A stretch of DNA of 34,726 nucleotides from Gammaproteobacteria bacterium (GTDB taxonomy: Bacteria; Pseudomonadota; Gammaproteobacteria; Pseudomonadales; Azotimanducaceae). How positions within the stretch are numbered: the stretch's first letter is position 1; every line of letters starts with the position of its first letter. Both the position numbers and the translations under genes were made by a program. The notes under the pieces are model-generated. The model searched no databases. It saw only the letters and a list, made by a program, of their open reading frames with translations, and had not been told where the DNA came from. Shown piece by piece: positions 7,220 to 14,208 of the stretch. The stretch lies in contig JAPPAV010000079.1 in assembly GCA_026705345.1 (NCBI GenBank), positions 1 to 34,726 of the forward strand, read 5' to 3'.

Positions 7220-8419
7220 GTGCTGCCCGACCTTTATGACATGAGCCTTGCCGCGTTTCGCAGCCTTGGACAAATTCGCGACGGTCGCGTTCTGCTCGAC
7301 ACCAAGAGCGACGAGCTCAGGGTGCGCCGGCAGAATTTCATGAATCGGGCCGTCGATTGGGTCCGCAGCCGGATCTCGCCCAATCCGCTGGCAGAGACGG
7401 AGCGCACCGTGCCGCACAACCGCTTCCTGCGTGCCATCGCGCAATCGCCCGTCTACGACAGCGGCGACGTCAGCCGGGCCGAGGCATTGCTCACCGTCGA
7501 CCTGCTCGGCGGCAAGCCGCTGACGACTAGGCGGATCGCGGAGGTGATCGAGGATCTCGACGGACGCTCTACGCCGGCGATGCGCGACAACCGAACGACG
7601 GCGGCGTGGATGGCAACGCGGGGCGTGGAACAGCGGCTGCGCGAGCAGTCGGCCGAGGGGCCGAGCGAGGATGAGGGTCGAGCCCTTGGGAACCGGATCG
7701 ACCACGCGATCCACCAGGCGGGTGGCGATGGCCGGCGCAAGGTCGGTTTCGACGAGGCCTCGACGATTACCCATGGCATCGTCGATGCGTTCCTCGCGGA
7801 ACGGGCGGCGCGTGCGGAGGCCGCCGCCGAGGTACGCGCCGTGGCACAAGTACCGGAACGTGCCAAAGCCGGGGGCGGGTCCGGCGAAGAACGCGGCGCG
7901 ACCGTGCCAATTCAATCGCCGGGGCTCCCGCGACAGCGCCCCCCGGATCGATCAAACGCGAACGCGGCCGCTACGTCGCCGACCGCGACGGCGGCCCCAG
8001 CGACGGCCTCGCCGACGGCCCCGGCGGCGGCTCCGGTTCGTACCACACCGGTCAGCCGCGGCGAACTGCTACAAGAACTCCGAAGCGCGAAACTTCCCGG
8101 GAAGGTCTCCTCGGCGTTGCGCCAGCTAGTGAAGTCGGGCACAGTCGCGGACCGCACTGCGCTCGCAAAGCGCGCCAACGAGCACACTGCGGCCTGGGTC
8201 ATGGATAACAGGGTAGGGCGCTGGTACGGCGAGGCGCTCAAGCACGCCGGCCAGCGGCGGAAGATTCGCCACGGCGAGGAGTTGATGGTCTCGACACGCA
8301 TGCTCGAGGCGGTCAGACAGTCGATCGTTGAAGCGGACCGGCTCCTTGCGTATGCTGAAGTCAAAGTTCAGGCGCGGGCGTTGATCGCTGACCACGTGCG
8401 TACGGAGGGCACGGTGTAG
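7220..8419 (+). CDS. Unrecognised T3SS-linked protein, candidate effector
   Basis: A 399-residue protein that heads T3SS block 1 directly behind the promoter. I do not recognise a family. Residues 1-210 are mainly helical and charged (SLAAFRSLGQIRDGRVLLD, NRAVDWVRSRISP). Residues 214-278 are a low-complexity Gly/Pro/Ala/Thr linker. Residues 279-399 form a second helical, basic domain (ELLQELRSAKLPGKVSSALR, WVMDNRVGRWYGEALKHAG). No membrane segment or signal peptide is seen. A polar N-terminal domain, disordered linker and C-terminal domain is a common layout for T3SS effectors, and a CesT-type chaperone lies in the same operon. It could instead be a regulator or accessory structural protein. 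Start: GTG 7220, or ATG 7241 in the same frame; neither has a strong ribosome-binding site. Confidence 0.6.
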   Translation: MLPDLYDMSLAAFRSLGQIRDGRVLLDTKSDELRVRRQNFMNRAVDWVRSRISPNPLAETERTVPHNRFLRAIAQSPVYDSGDVSRAEALLTVDLLGGKPLTTRRIAEVIEDLDGRSTPAMRDNRTTAAWMATRGVEQRLREQSAEGPSEDEGRALGNRIDHAIHQAGGDGRRKVGFDEASTITHGIVDAFLAERAARAEAAAEVRAVAQVPERAKAGGGSGEERGATVPIQSPGLPRQRPPDRSNANAAATSPTATAAPATASPTAPAAAPVRTTPVSRGELLQELRSAKLPGKVSSALRQLVKSGTVADRTALAKRANEHTAAWVMDNRVGRWYGEALKHAGQRRKIRHGEELMVSTRMLEAVRQSIVEADRLLAYAEVKVQARALIADHVRTEGTV

Positions 8420-8520
8420 ACCGACGGCTGTCGTGCGCGGCCAGCCGCGGTCGGCAGACCGCGACTGGATGAACACACGCAGTAGCGAACAACACAATAG
8501 AGCAACCGGGAGGGTGAAGA

Positions 8521-8751
8521 ATGGCTGGTTCGGACTTTTCGATCGGCGGGGTCGCCAATAGCATCGGGGCGAATCTCGCTACGGAAAAGGATCACATTGG
8601 CGACTTGGTGGACAACTACGACCCGAACGACCCGATGGCGGCGTTCAAGCTGGAAATGGAGGTCTCGAAGTACAAGGCGGAAATGTCGCTGATGTCGGCA
8701 CTCGTCAAGGACCTGAGCGAGGTCCAGCAGCAGATCATCCAAAAGGTCTAG
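8521..8751 (+). CDS. sctF: T3SS needle subunit SctF
   Basis: A 76-residue protein of the size and pattern of YscF/PrgI/EscF needle subunits. A polar N-terminus is followed by a loop with the family PxDP motif (DPNDPMAAFKLEMEVSKYK) between two amphipathic helices, and the protein ends QQQIIQKV, matching the IIQK-type C-terminus of needle subunits. Subunits polymerise into the hollow external needle. It has a strong ribosome-binding site (GGGAGGGTGAAG) before the ATG and is followed at once by its probable chaperone, the YscG-like gene. Confidence 0.88.
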   Translation: MAGSDFSIGGVANSIGANLATEKDHIGDLVDNYDPNDPMAAFKLEMEVSKYKAEMSLMSALVKDLSEVQQQIIQKV

Positions 8752-8824
8752 GCCGTCGCGGCCGAGGCGCCTTGGGGCGCCGACGAAACCCGTCGCATCT
8801 TGCGCACGGGGTTGGGGAGCAATA

Positions 8825-9214
8825 ATGGAAATACCGAAAGACGTCCTGCGCCAGTGCGTGGGTCTGGGGCTGATGGCGTGCAGGCTGCCGTCCATGCGCG
8901 AGGCGTCGCTGAACATATTCGAGGCCGTCCGGATCGCCGCGCCGGACAGCGCGGCATGGATCATCGGCATGGCGATGGTCTACGCCAACGCCGACGACGA
9001 CCCGGGTGCGGCGTGTACTTTCATGGCGAAACACGGCGTCTCTGCCGCGTCCGGCGATCTGCTGGCGCGAGCCTTCCTGGGACTGTTCCTGGTAATGGCC
9101 GACCGTGCCAGCGAGGCCGAAGGTGTTGCGGACGCCGTCGTCGCCGACGCGGGCGACGCGGACGCAACCAGGCTCGCCAAGTCGCTGCTGGACAACGAGA
9201 TCCGCCGACGCTGA
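8825..9214 (+). CDS. YscG-like needle chaperone (TPR fold)
   Basis: A 129-residue, Ala-rich, all-helical protein without membrane segments. Its helical pairs (SLNIFEAVRIAAPDSAAWII, GDLLARAFLGLFLVMADR) resemble the TPR-like YscG/HrpB1 family. YscG with YscE holds monomeric needle subunit in the cytoplasm. The gene lies 73 bases behind sctF, where that chaperone belongs, and a YscE-like gene is found at 21875-22138. GGGGAGC precedes the ATG at 8825. Family assignment rests on fold pattern and position rather than a signature motif. Confidence 0.7.
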   Translation: MEIPKDVLRQCVGLGLMACRLPSMREASLNIFEAVRIAAPDSAAWIIGMAMVYANADDDPGAACTFMAKHGVSAASGDLLARAFLGLFLVMADRASEAEGVADAVVADAGDADATRLAKSLLDNEIRRR

Positions 9215-9240
9215 GCGTGCGGCGGCGGGGTACGGACCCC

Positions 9241-9257
9241 GGGAGGACGCAGCCATC
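9241..9257 (+). promoter_or_regulatory. Ribosome-binding site deciding the sctI start
   Basis: GGGAGG at 9241-9246 is followed after eight bases by ATC at 9255-9257. The next in-frame upstream canonical starts lie deep inside the preceding gene (9105, 9123 and 9126), which would give an implausible N-terminus rich in Arg/Ser/Pro. The site therefore points to translation starting on a rare AUC codon, or to a G-to-C change or base error in an original ATG. Confidence 0.55.
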
Positions 9258-9749
9258 GCCATAGACCTGTCACAACTGCAACAGCGCTTCGTCGACCGCC
9301 TGGAGTCGCAGGTGGCGGAGGAAGCCGAGGTTGCTGGCAAGCCCGATCCGAGCGGTGCGGGTACCTTCGAGCGTCTGATGGACACACCGGCGGCGCAGGG
9401 AGCCGCAGCCGGCACACCACCCGCAGCGGGCGCGCCAGACGCGATGGGCACGCCCGATGCATCGGCCGCGCCGGTCACCACCCAGGAGACCCAACCGACC
9501 GCTCAAGCGGTTGAACCCGCTGAAGCCACCGTCGGCGACCGCATTCTGGCGGCCATGGGAACCGCCCCGACCGGAAACGCGGGAGCCGTCGCACCCGTCA
9601 CCGCGAGGCCCGGGATCGACATCGGCGATCCGATGGACAGCCTTCATGTGCAGTTGCGCGTGGCGGAACTCAAGGCGGAGGTCGGTCTCGCGGCGGATGT
9701 CGTGCAAAAGAGTTCGCAGGGCATGGACACCTTGCTGAAGTCGCAGTAG
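9255..9749 (+). CDS. sctI: T3SS inner rod protein SctI, apparent AUC start
   Basis: The C-terminus is diagnostic of SctI (YscI/EscI/HrpB): DPMDSLHVQLRVAELKAEVG followed by VVQKSSQGMDTLLKSQ. SctI forms the inner rod that connects the export gate to the needle and is exported early. The middle is a long Ala/Pro/Thr-rich linker (about residues 38-95), so at 164 residues it is longer than usual. No ATG, GTG or TTG is available in frame between the sctG-like stop and this conserved region. A perfect GGGAGG (9241-9246) lies eight bases before an ATC at 9255, giving M-AIDLSQLQQRF. An ATA at 9261 or CTG at 9267 are less well spaced. It ends two bases before sctJ. Confidence 0.8.
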   Translation: MAIDLSQLQQRFVDRLESQVAEEAEVAGKPDPSGAGTFERLMDTPAAQGAAAGTPPAAGAPDAMGTPDASAAPVTTQETQPTAQAVEPAEATVGDRILAAMGTAPTGNAGAVAPVTARPGIDIGDPMDSLHVQLRVAELKAEVGLAADVVQKSSQGMDTLLKSQ

Positions 9750-9751
9750 CC

Positions 9752-10504
9752 GTGCGACCTCGGCTTCTACGGCGGTGCCTGCGCGGAACGGTGTTGGCGG
9801 TGGCGCTCGCGGTCACCGGCTGCAACATGACCGAGTTGTACTCGCAACTCGACGAGCAGGAGGGCAACGAAATGCTCGCCCTGCTGCTGCAGCACGACGT
9901 CCGCAGCGAGAAACGCCCTGCCAAGGACAACAAGGTGAGCCTCTTCGTAGACACCGACAAGATCCCCGCCGCGATGGAGCTGCTCCGCAAGAACGGCTAC
10001 CCGAAGGACAAGTTCTCGACGATCGCGGACCTGTTCAACGCGGACAAGCTCATCGCGACCCCCTACGAAGACCGCACGCGGTACATCTACGGGCTGTCGC
10101 AGGAACTGGCGGACACGCTATCCCGCGTCGACGGGGTGATGACCGCGCGCGTTCATCTCGTGATTCCGAACGAGGACGACGAAGAGACGGTCGCGTCCTC
10201 CGCGGTGTTCATCAAGCACAATCCGAACTACGACCTCGACGAGCACATTCCGCAGATCAAATCCATCGTCGCGAGCGGGATCGACAGCCTCGACTACGAT
10301 GCGGTGAACGTCGCGCTGTTTCCCGCCGCGCAGGCCGACGTGATCCGCCTTGGCAACGACGAACCGCTGCGTTCCGTGCTTTCGGTCGAGATGACCGCGC
10401 GGTCCGTGAGGGTGTTCTACTTCCTGTTCGCCGGGCTCGGCGGGGCTTTGTTGCTCTCCATCGGTGGCAATGTCTACCTGGCGGCCAGGCTTCGTGCCGA
10501 CTAG
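9752..10504 (+). CDS. sctJ: T3SS inner-membrane ring lipoprotein SctJ
   Basis: A 250-residue YscJ/PrgK/FliF-family protein. The signal peptide ends in the lipobox VTGC with Cys24 as the lipidated residue, followed by NMTELYSQLDEQEGNEMLAL, the conserved opening of the first ring-building domain. The second ring domain contains GVMTARVHLVIPNED and SSAVFIKHNP. A single C-terminal membrane helix (about residues 220-246, FYFLFAGLGGALLLSIGG) ends in a short basic tail. SctJ assembles with SctD into the inner-membrane rings. Translation starts at a GTG two bases after the sctI stop, so the two are probably coupled. Confidence 0.95.
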   Translation: MRPRLLRRCLRGTVLAVALAVTGCNMTELYSQLDEQEGNEMLALLLQHDVRSEKRPAKDNKVSLFVDTDKIPAAMELLRKNGYPKDKFSTIADLFNADKLIATPYEDRTRYIYGLSQELADTLSRVDGVMTARVHLVIPNEDDEETVASSAVFIKHNPNYDLDEHIPQIKSIVASGIDSLDYDAVNVALFPAAQADVIRLGNDEPLRSVLSVEMTARSVRVFYFLFAGLGGALLLSIGGNVYLAARLRAD

Positions 10505-10565
10505 CGGCGATGGCGACCTGCATCGACGCCGGTACGGCGCCCATGCGGCATCCGGAAGTCGGACG

Positions 10566-11225
10566 GTGAGTGGGAACGGCACCGCACCGCGCCTCCCGGC
10601 ACAGGCCGCGGTCGCCTTCGCCTGTTTGCCAACGACGTACATGGACCCAAGCTGGTGGCGGGACGATTGGCTACCGCAGTCACTGTTCGAACGACTGCGG
10701 GCGAACCCGCGAAGCGCGGGCTGGCTGTCCCGCTTCGTTGTTCGGACGCTAGAGCTCGGCGACGTTGGCCCCGTCGACGCGGAGTCGCTCGAAGCACGCC
10801 TGCTTTGCCTCGGGGCCGGACGCCTCGAGAGGCTGGTCGTGCTCGCGGGCGTCACCCTGCTGTCCGGGCGCATCGCGCAGATCCTACGCGGCGCGGATCG
10901 TCGCCTCGTCAAGGCAGCGATAGGCGACGACGACTACGCGTTCGCGCTCCGTCGCGGGCGCCTGCTCCTTCACCAGGCCCGGCTAACGCCAACATCTGCG
11001 GATCTCGGCGAAAACGACCTCGCCGGAACCGCGGAGGCGTCCTGGCGTCTGGGCGTTGGCAGCTTGGCTGCGGCGCTGCAAGGTACGTCCGCGGGTTTCA
11101 CGCGTCGGATTCAGCTGATGCTGACGAGGGAGTCCGTGGACCGCCATTGGGTACCGCTGGCGGGCGAGCCAGCCCGGTTCCAACGCCTCTTCGATCTGCT
11201 TGATGGTCAGGCCGCCGCGCCGTGA
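10566..11225 (+). CDS. sctK: T3SS sorting-platform protein SctK
   Basis: A 219-residue cytoplasmic protein in the slot between sctJ and sctL where sctK occurs in Ysc-type loci. LLCLGAGRLERLVVLAGVTL and RRLVKAAIGDDDYAFALRRG match the helical core typical of YscK/HrpD-type proteins. SctK links the inner-membrane SctD ring to SctQ in the sorting platform. The GTG at 10566 is the most likely start because it gives MSGNGTAPRLPAQAAVAFAC; the frame is open upstream into sctJ. Its TGA overlaps the GTG of sctL (GTGA). Confidence 0.72.
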   Translation: MSGNGTAPRLPAQAAVAFACLPTTYMDPSWWRDDWLPQSLFERLRANPRSAGWLSRFVVRTLELGDVGPVDAESLEARLLCLGAGRLERLVVLAGVTLLSGRIAQILRGADRRLVKAAIGDDDYAFALRRGRLLLHQARLTPTSADLGENDLAGTAEASWRLGVGSLAAALQGTSAGFTRRIQLMLTRESVDRHWVPLAGEPARFQRLFDLLDGQAAAP

Positions 11226-11815
11226 CCCGACTCGCGATCAGGAAGCTCGACGACGCGGGCGTCTCGCCGCTCGGCAACCTCGTCAAGGCCGATGTGCACC
11301 AGTGCATCGTCGCCGCGGAACGCTTACTGGCCGAAGCCGAGGCGGAGGGTCGTCGGGCCGCCGATGCCGCAGCGGCTCGAGGTCGCGAGGCGGGCGAGGA
11401 CGAAGGCCGGCGGGCCGCCGCGGCGCTGATGGCTGAGACATTGGCGGCGGCGCACGGCTACATCGAGGACGTCCAGGGACGGCTGGCCGGCATCGTGCTC
11501 GGCGTGGTCCGCCGTATCCTGGGTGAGTTCGACGACGAGGAACTCGTGCTGCGCCTGGTCCGCCAGCTCGTGCGCGAGGCGGAGGGCGAATCGAGGGTAC
11601 GGCTACGCGTGTCGCCGAGTCGGCTTCCTGCGGTTCGAAATGGTGCCCGCGCCTTGCAGGCGGAATTCGGCGTCGAGCTGATCGACGTACTTGCCGATGC
11701 CGACGTCGAGGACGACGGCTGCCGCATGGAAACGCCGCGCGGGTTCGTGAACACCGGCATCGCCGCGCAGCTCGAGGCCCTGCGAGTTGCGCTCGAGCGG
11801 TCTGCGGCGGAGTAG
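11222..11815 (+). CDS. sctL: T3SS ATPase stator SctL
   Basis: A 197-residue HrpE/YscL/FliH-family protein. An N-terminal conserved strand is followed by an Ala/Glu/Arg-rich coiled coil (about residues 30-75, AERLLAEAEAEGRRAADAAA) and a C-terminal globular domain with VRRILGEFDDEELVLRLVRQ and VRLRVSPSRLPAVR. The C-terminal end includes GFVNTGIAAQLEALRVAL. SctL dimers connect the ATPase SctN to SctQ and restrain ATPase activity. It starts with a GTG overlapping the sctK stop. Confidence 0.9.
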   Translation: MTRLAIRKLDDAGVSPLGNLVKADVHQCIVAAERLLAEAEAEGRRAADAAAARGREAGEDEGRRAAAALMAETLAAAHGYIEDVQGRLAGIVLGVVRRILGEFDDEELVLRLVRQLVREAEGESRVRLRVSPSRLPAVRNGARALQAEFGVELIDVLADADVEDDGCRMETPRGFVNTGIAAQLEALRVALERSAAE

Positions 11816-11820
11816 GGCCG

Positions 11821-12264
11821 GTGGCGAACTTGGCCTTGCTGTTGGACGAACTCGCGCGCCGCAACGCGATGGAGGCCCCGCGGCCCGACGCCGACGGCCG
11901 GTTCCACGTCGTCGCGGACGACGATGTGCACGTGGCGTGCTTCGAGCGGTTCGGGCAGTTGTGTCTGGTTTCGCCGCTCGGTCGCATACCCGACGATCAA
12001 ACGGCGGCGGCATGGCTCCGCCGACTCCTCAACGCGGCACTCAAGCGGATGAAGGGAAGCCGCTGTACGCCGGCGGTGGACGCGGACGGTGGCGCCGTGG
12101 TGTTCGCGCGCTGCGCCTTGGCGGACCTCTCCGTCCGGGAGCTCGAGACGCTGATCGAGGAGCACGTCAACGCCCACGAGGGATACCAGCGAGCCGTCGC
12201 CCAAGCGCGGGCCCCGGAAGCCGACTTGGCGGAACGCTTTGCGAGGCAGGCCCTGCGGCCGTGA
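11821..12264 (+). CDS. CesT/Tir-type T3SS chaperone
   Basis: A 147-residue acidic protein with the class I chaperone layout. Helix 1 (LALLLDELARRNAM) is followed by alternating strands (GRFHVVADDDVHVACFERFG, LCLVSPLGRIPDD) and a long C-terminal helix (LSVRELETLIEEHVNAHEGY). Such chaperones dimerise and hold secretion substrates partly unfolded before export. It starts with GTG five bases after the sctL stop. Its substrate is not identifiable; the unknown protein at 7220-8419 in the same operon is one candidate. This is one of three CesT-like genes in the window. Confidence 0.7.
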   Translation: MANLALLLDELARRNAMEAPRPDADGRFHVVADDDVHVACFERFGQLCLVSPLGRIPDDQTAAAWLRRLLNAALKRMKGSRCTPAVDADGGAVVFARCALADLSVRELETLIEEHVNAHEGYQRAVAQARAPEADLAERFARQALRP

Positions 12265-12301
12265 CGGGCGACGGGGGCGCGGTGTCGCTGCCGCAGGAGC
12301 G

Positions 12302-13090
12302 ATGGAAGCCCTAGCCGTCTTGGTCAAGGAGATCACCTACACCATGGCGCTCGCGATGCCGCGCATGGTGGGCGCCATGACGGCGCTCTCGTTCCTAGGG
12401 GCCAACGTCCTGGGCGGCGCGCTGACGCGCAACGGCGTCGCCGCGGCCCTTGCGTTGCTCGTGTACCCCGTCGTGTTCGAGCAGATTGCCGACGCGGAAC
12501 TGTCCGGCCTCGCGTTCGCGGGGGCGGCGGGCAAGGAGTTCATCGTGGGGATGCTGATCGGCACCGTGGCGATGGTCGTGTTCTGGTGCATACAGGCGGT
12601 CGGGAACTTCATCGACAACCAGCGCGGGGCGACGATGGCGAGCGCCATGGACCCGTTCGTCGGCGAGCAGTCGTCGCCCTTCGGCCTATTCATGACTCAG
12701 ACCCTGGTCGCCGTGTTTTTCTGCACGGGCCTTTTCAACGCCTTTCTGGGCGGGATCTACGAGAGCTACGCGATGTGGCCAGCGACCGCCTTCTGGCCGA
12801 CGGTGGACGGTCACGTCGTGCGGTTTGTCGTTGCCCAGTTCGTGCTAGTCGCGGAGATGGCGGTGCTGGTCGGCGGCCCCGTGGTGATCGCGATGTTCCT
12901 CGCCGAATTGGGCTTGGGTTTCATCAGCCGCTTCGCGCCGCAGCTCAATGTCTTCTTCCTGTCCATGCCGGTAAAGAGCGGCGTAGCTTGCCTGATGCTG
13001 GTGCTCTTCTGGGGCGTGCTGGTGGTGTTTTTCGGTGACATGCTTCGCGAGATCGATACGCCGGGACTACTCACGGAGCTCTTCGGTTGA
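12302..13090 (+). CDS. sctT: T3SS export gate protein SctT
   Basis: A 262-residue polytopic membrane protein of the SpaR/YscT/FliR family. About eight hydrophobic helices are visible. The stretch GNFIDNQRGATMASAMDPFVGEQSSPFG contains the family-typical D-x-QRG and DP elements. The C-terminus (ISRFAPQLNVFFLSMPVKSG) matches the conserved family signature. SctT completes the SctR5S4T1 export gate. The ATG at 12302 has an AGGAG only two bases upstream; an ATG at 12344 behind AAGGAG is an alternative. Its stop overlaps the TTG start of sctU. Confidence 0.93.
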   Translation: MEALAVLVKEITYTMALAMPRMVGAMTALSFLGANVLGGALTRNGVAAALALLVYPVVFEQIADAELSGLAFAGAAGKEFIVGMLIGTVAMVVFWCIQAVGNFIDNQRGATMASAMDPFVGEQSSPFGLFMTQTLVAVFFCTGLFNAFLGGIYESYAMWPATAFWPTVDGHVVRFVVAQFVLVAEMAVLVGGPVVIAMFLAELGLGFISRFAPQLNVFFLSMPVKSGVACLMLVLFWGVLVVFFGDMLREIDTPGLLTELFG

Positions 13091-14130
13091 GCGAATCGTC
13101 CGGAGACAAGACCGAGCCGCCGACGCCGAAGCGCCTGCGCGACGCACGCCGGAAGGGCCAGGTGGCAAAGAGCAAGGAGGTAGTTAGCGCGGCGGTCATC
13201 GTGTCGCTGCTTGCGTTCCTTTCGATCGGGCACGACTACTACCTCGGCCTTTTCCGCGACCTCTTCGACACGCCGGTGTGGCTCGAGCGCGTGACCTTCG
13301 AGAAAGCGTTCGACGACATGGTGGGCAAGGCGTTCACCTTGGCAATCTCGCTGATCGCGCCGCCGCTCGGGATCGCGTTGGCGACGAGCGTGTTCGCCAA
13401 CTTCGCCCAGGTGGGGGCGCTGTTTTCCGGGGAGTCCGTTAAGCCCAACCTGAACCGGCTCAACCCGGGCAAGGCGGTCAAGAACATCTTCTCGAAGAAG
13501 AACCTCGTGGAGCTCCTGAAGTCACTGGTCAAGATCGCCGTGCTCGGCGGTGCCGTCACCCACGTCGTTTGGACCGGCATGCCGAACCTGATTGCCATCG
13601 TGCACTGCGGCCCGCAGTGCCTGTTGCCGGTGCTCGGCGCCTTGTTCGGGGAACTGGCGGTGTACGTGTCGTTCGCCTTCATCGTGCTGGCAGTTCTGGA
13701 CTATGCGTTCCAGAAGTTCTCCTACATCAAGGGCCTGCGGATGTCGAAGGACGAGGTCAAACGAGAATACAAGGAGTCGGAGGGCAACCCGGAAATGAAG
13801 TCGCGCCGGCGGAGCCTGTTCATGGAGATCGTCAACTCACAGGAGACGGCGAACGTGCGGCGGTCGAGCGTGGTGGTCGTGAACCCCGTGCATGTCGCCG
13901 TGGGCCTCTTCTACGAGCGGGAACGGACGCCGCTGCCGGTGGTGACGCTGATGGAACAAGGGTTGAACGCGCAGCGCGTTGTGGCCACCGCCGAGCGTGA
14001 GGGCGTGCCGGTGATGGAGAACGTGCCGCTCGCCCGCGCGCTCCTGTGGGACGGCCGGGTCAACGCCTACATCCCGAGCGATCTGATCGGCCCGGTTGCC
14101 GAGGTGCTGCGGCTCGTCCGGAGTCTCTGA
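13087..14130 (+). CDS. sctU: T3SS substrate-specificity switch SctU with NPVH site
   Basis: A 347-residue YscU/SpaS/FlhB-family protein. The N-terminus SGDKTEPPTPKRLRDARRKG is the family signature, followed by four membrane helices and a cytoplasmic domain with KDEVKREYKESEGNPEMKSR. The autocleavage loop reads NPVH (residues 266-269) instead of the usual NPTH. Cleavage between Asn and Pro normally switches export from needle to translocator substrates; both of those residues are kept. The rest of the C-terminal domain (HVAVGLFYERERTPLPVVTL) is normal. It starts at a TTG overlapping the sctT stop and ends block 1. Confidence 0.95.
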   Translation: MSESSGDKTEPPTPKRLRDARRKGQVAKSKEVVSAAVIVSLLAFLSIGHDYYLGLFRDLFDTPVWLERVTFEKAFDDMVGKAFTLAISLIAPPLGIALATSVFANFAQVGALFSGESVKPNLNRLNPGKAVKNIFSKKNLVELLKSLVKIAVLGGAVTHVVWTGMPNLIAIVHCGPQCLLPVLGALFGELAVYVSFAFIVLAVLDYAFQKFSYIKGLRMSKDEVKREYKESEGNPEMKSRRRSLFMEIVNSQETANVRRSSVVVVNPVHVAVGLFYERERTPLPVVTLMEQGLNAQRVVATAEREGVPVMENVPLARALLWDGRVNAYIPSDLIGPVAEVLRLVRSL

Positions 14131-14208
14131 CGACACGGCCGCCGCAACGGCGTCCCTGCGGTCCTTCCGACAACGCCGGGGCGCCTTCCTCGGTCCGGCA
14201 TAGCCCCG

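Noticed and set aside
14131-14208. Terminator between sctU and sctD
   Set aside because: The 78-base convergent gap is GC-rich and contains no clear stem followed by a T-run.
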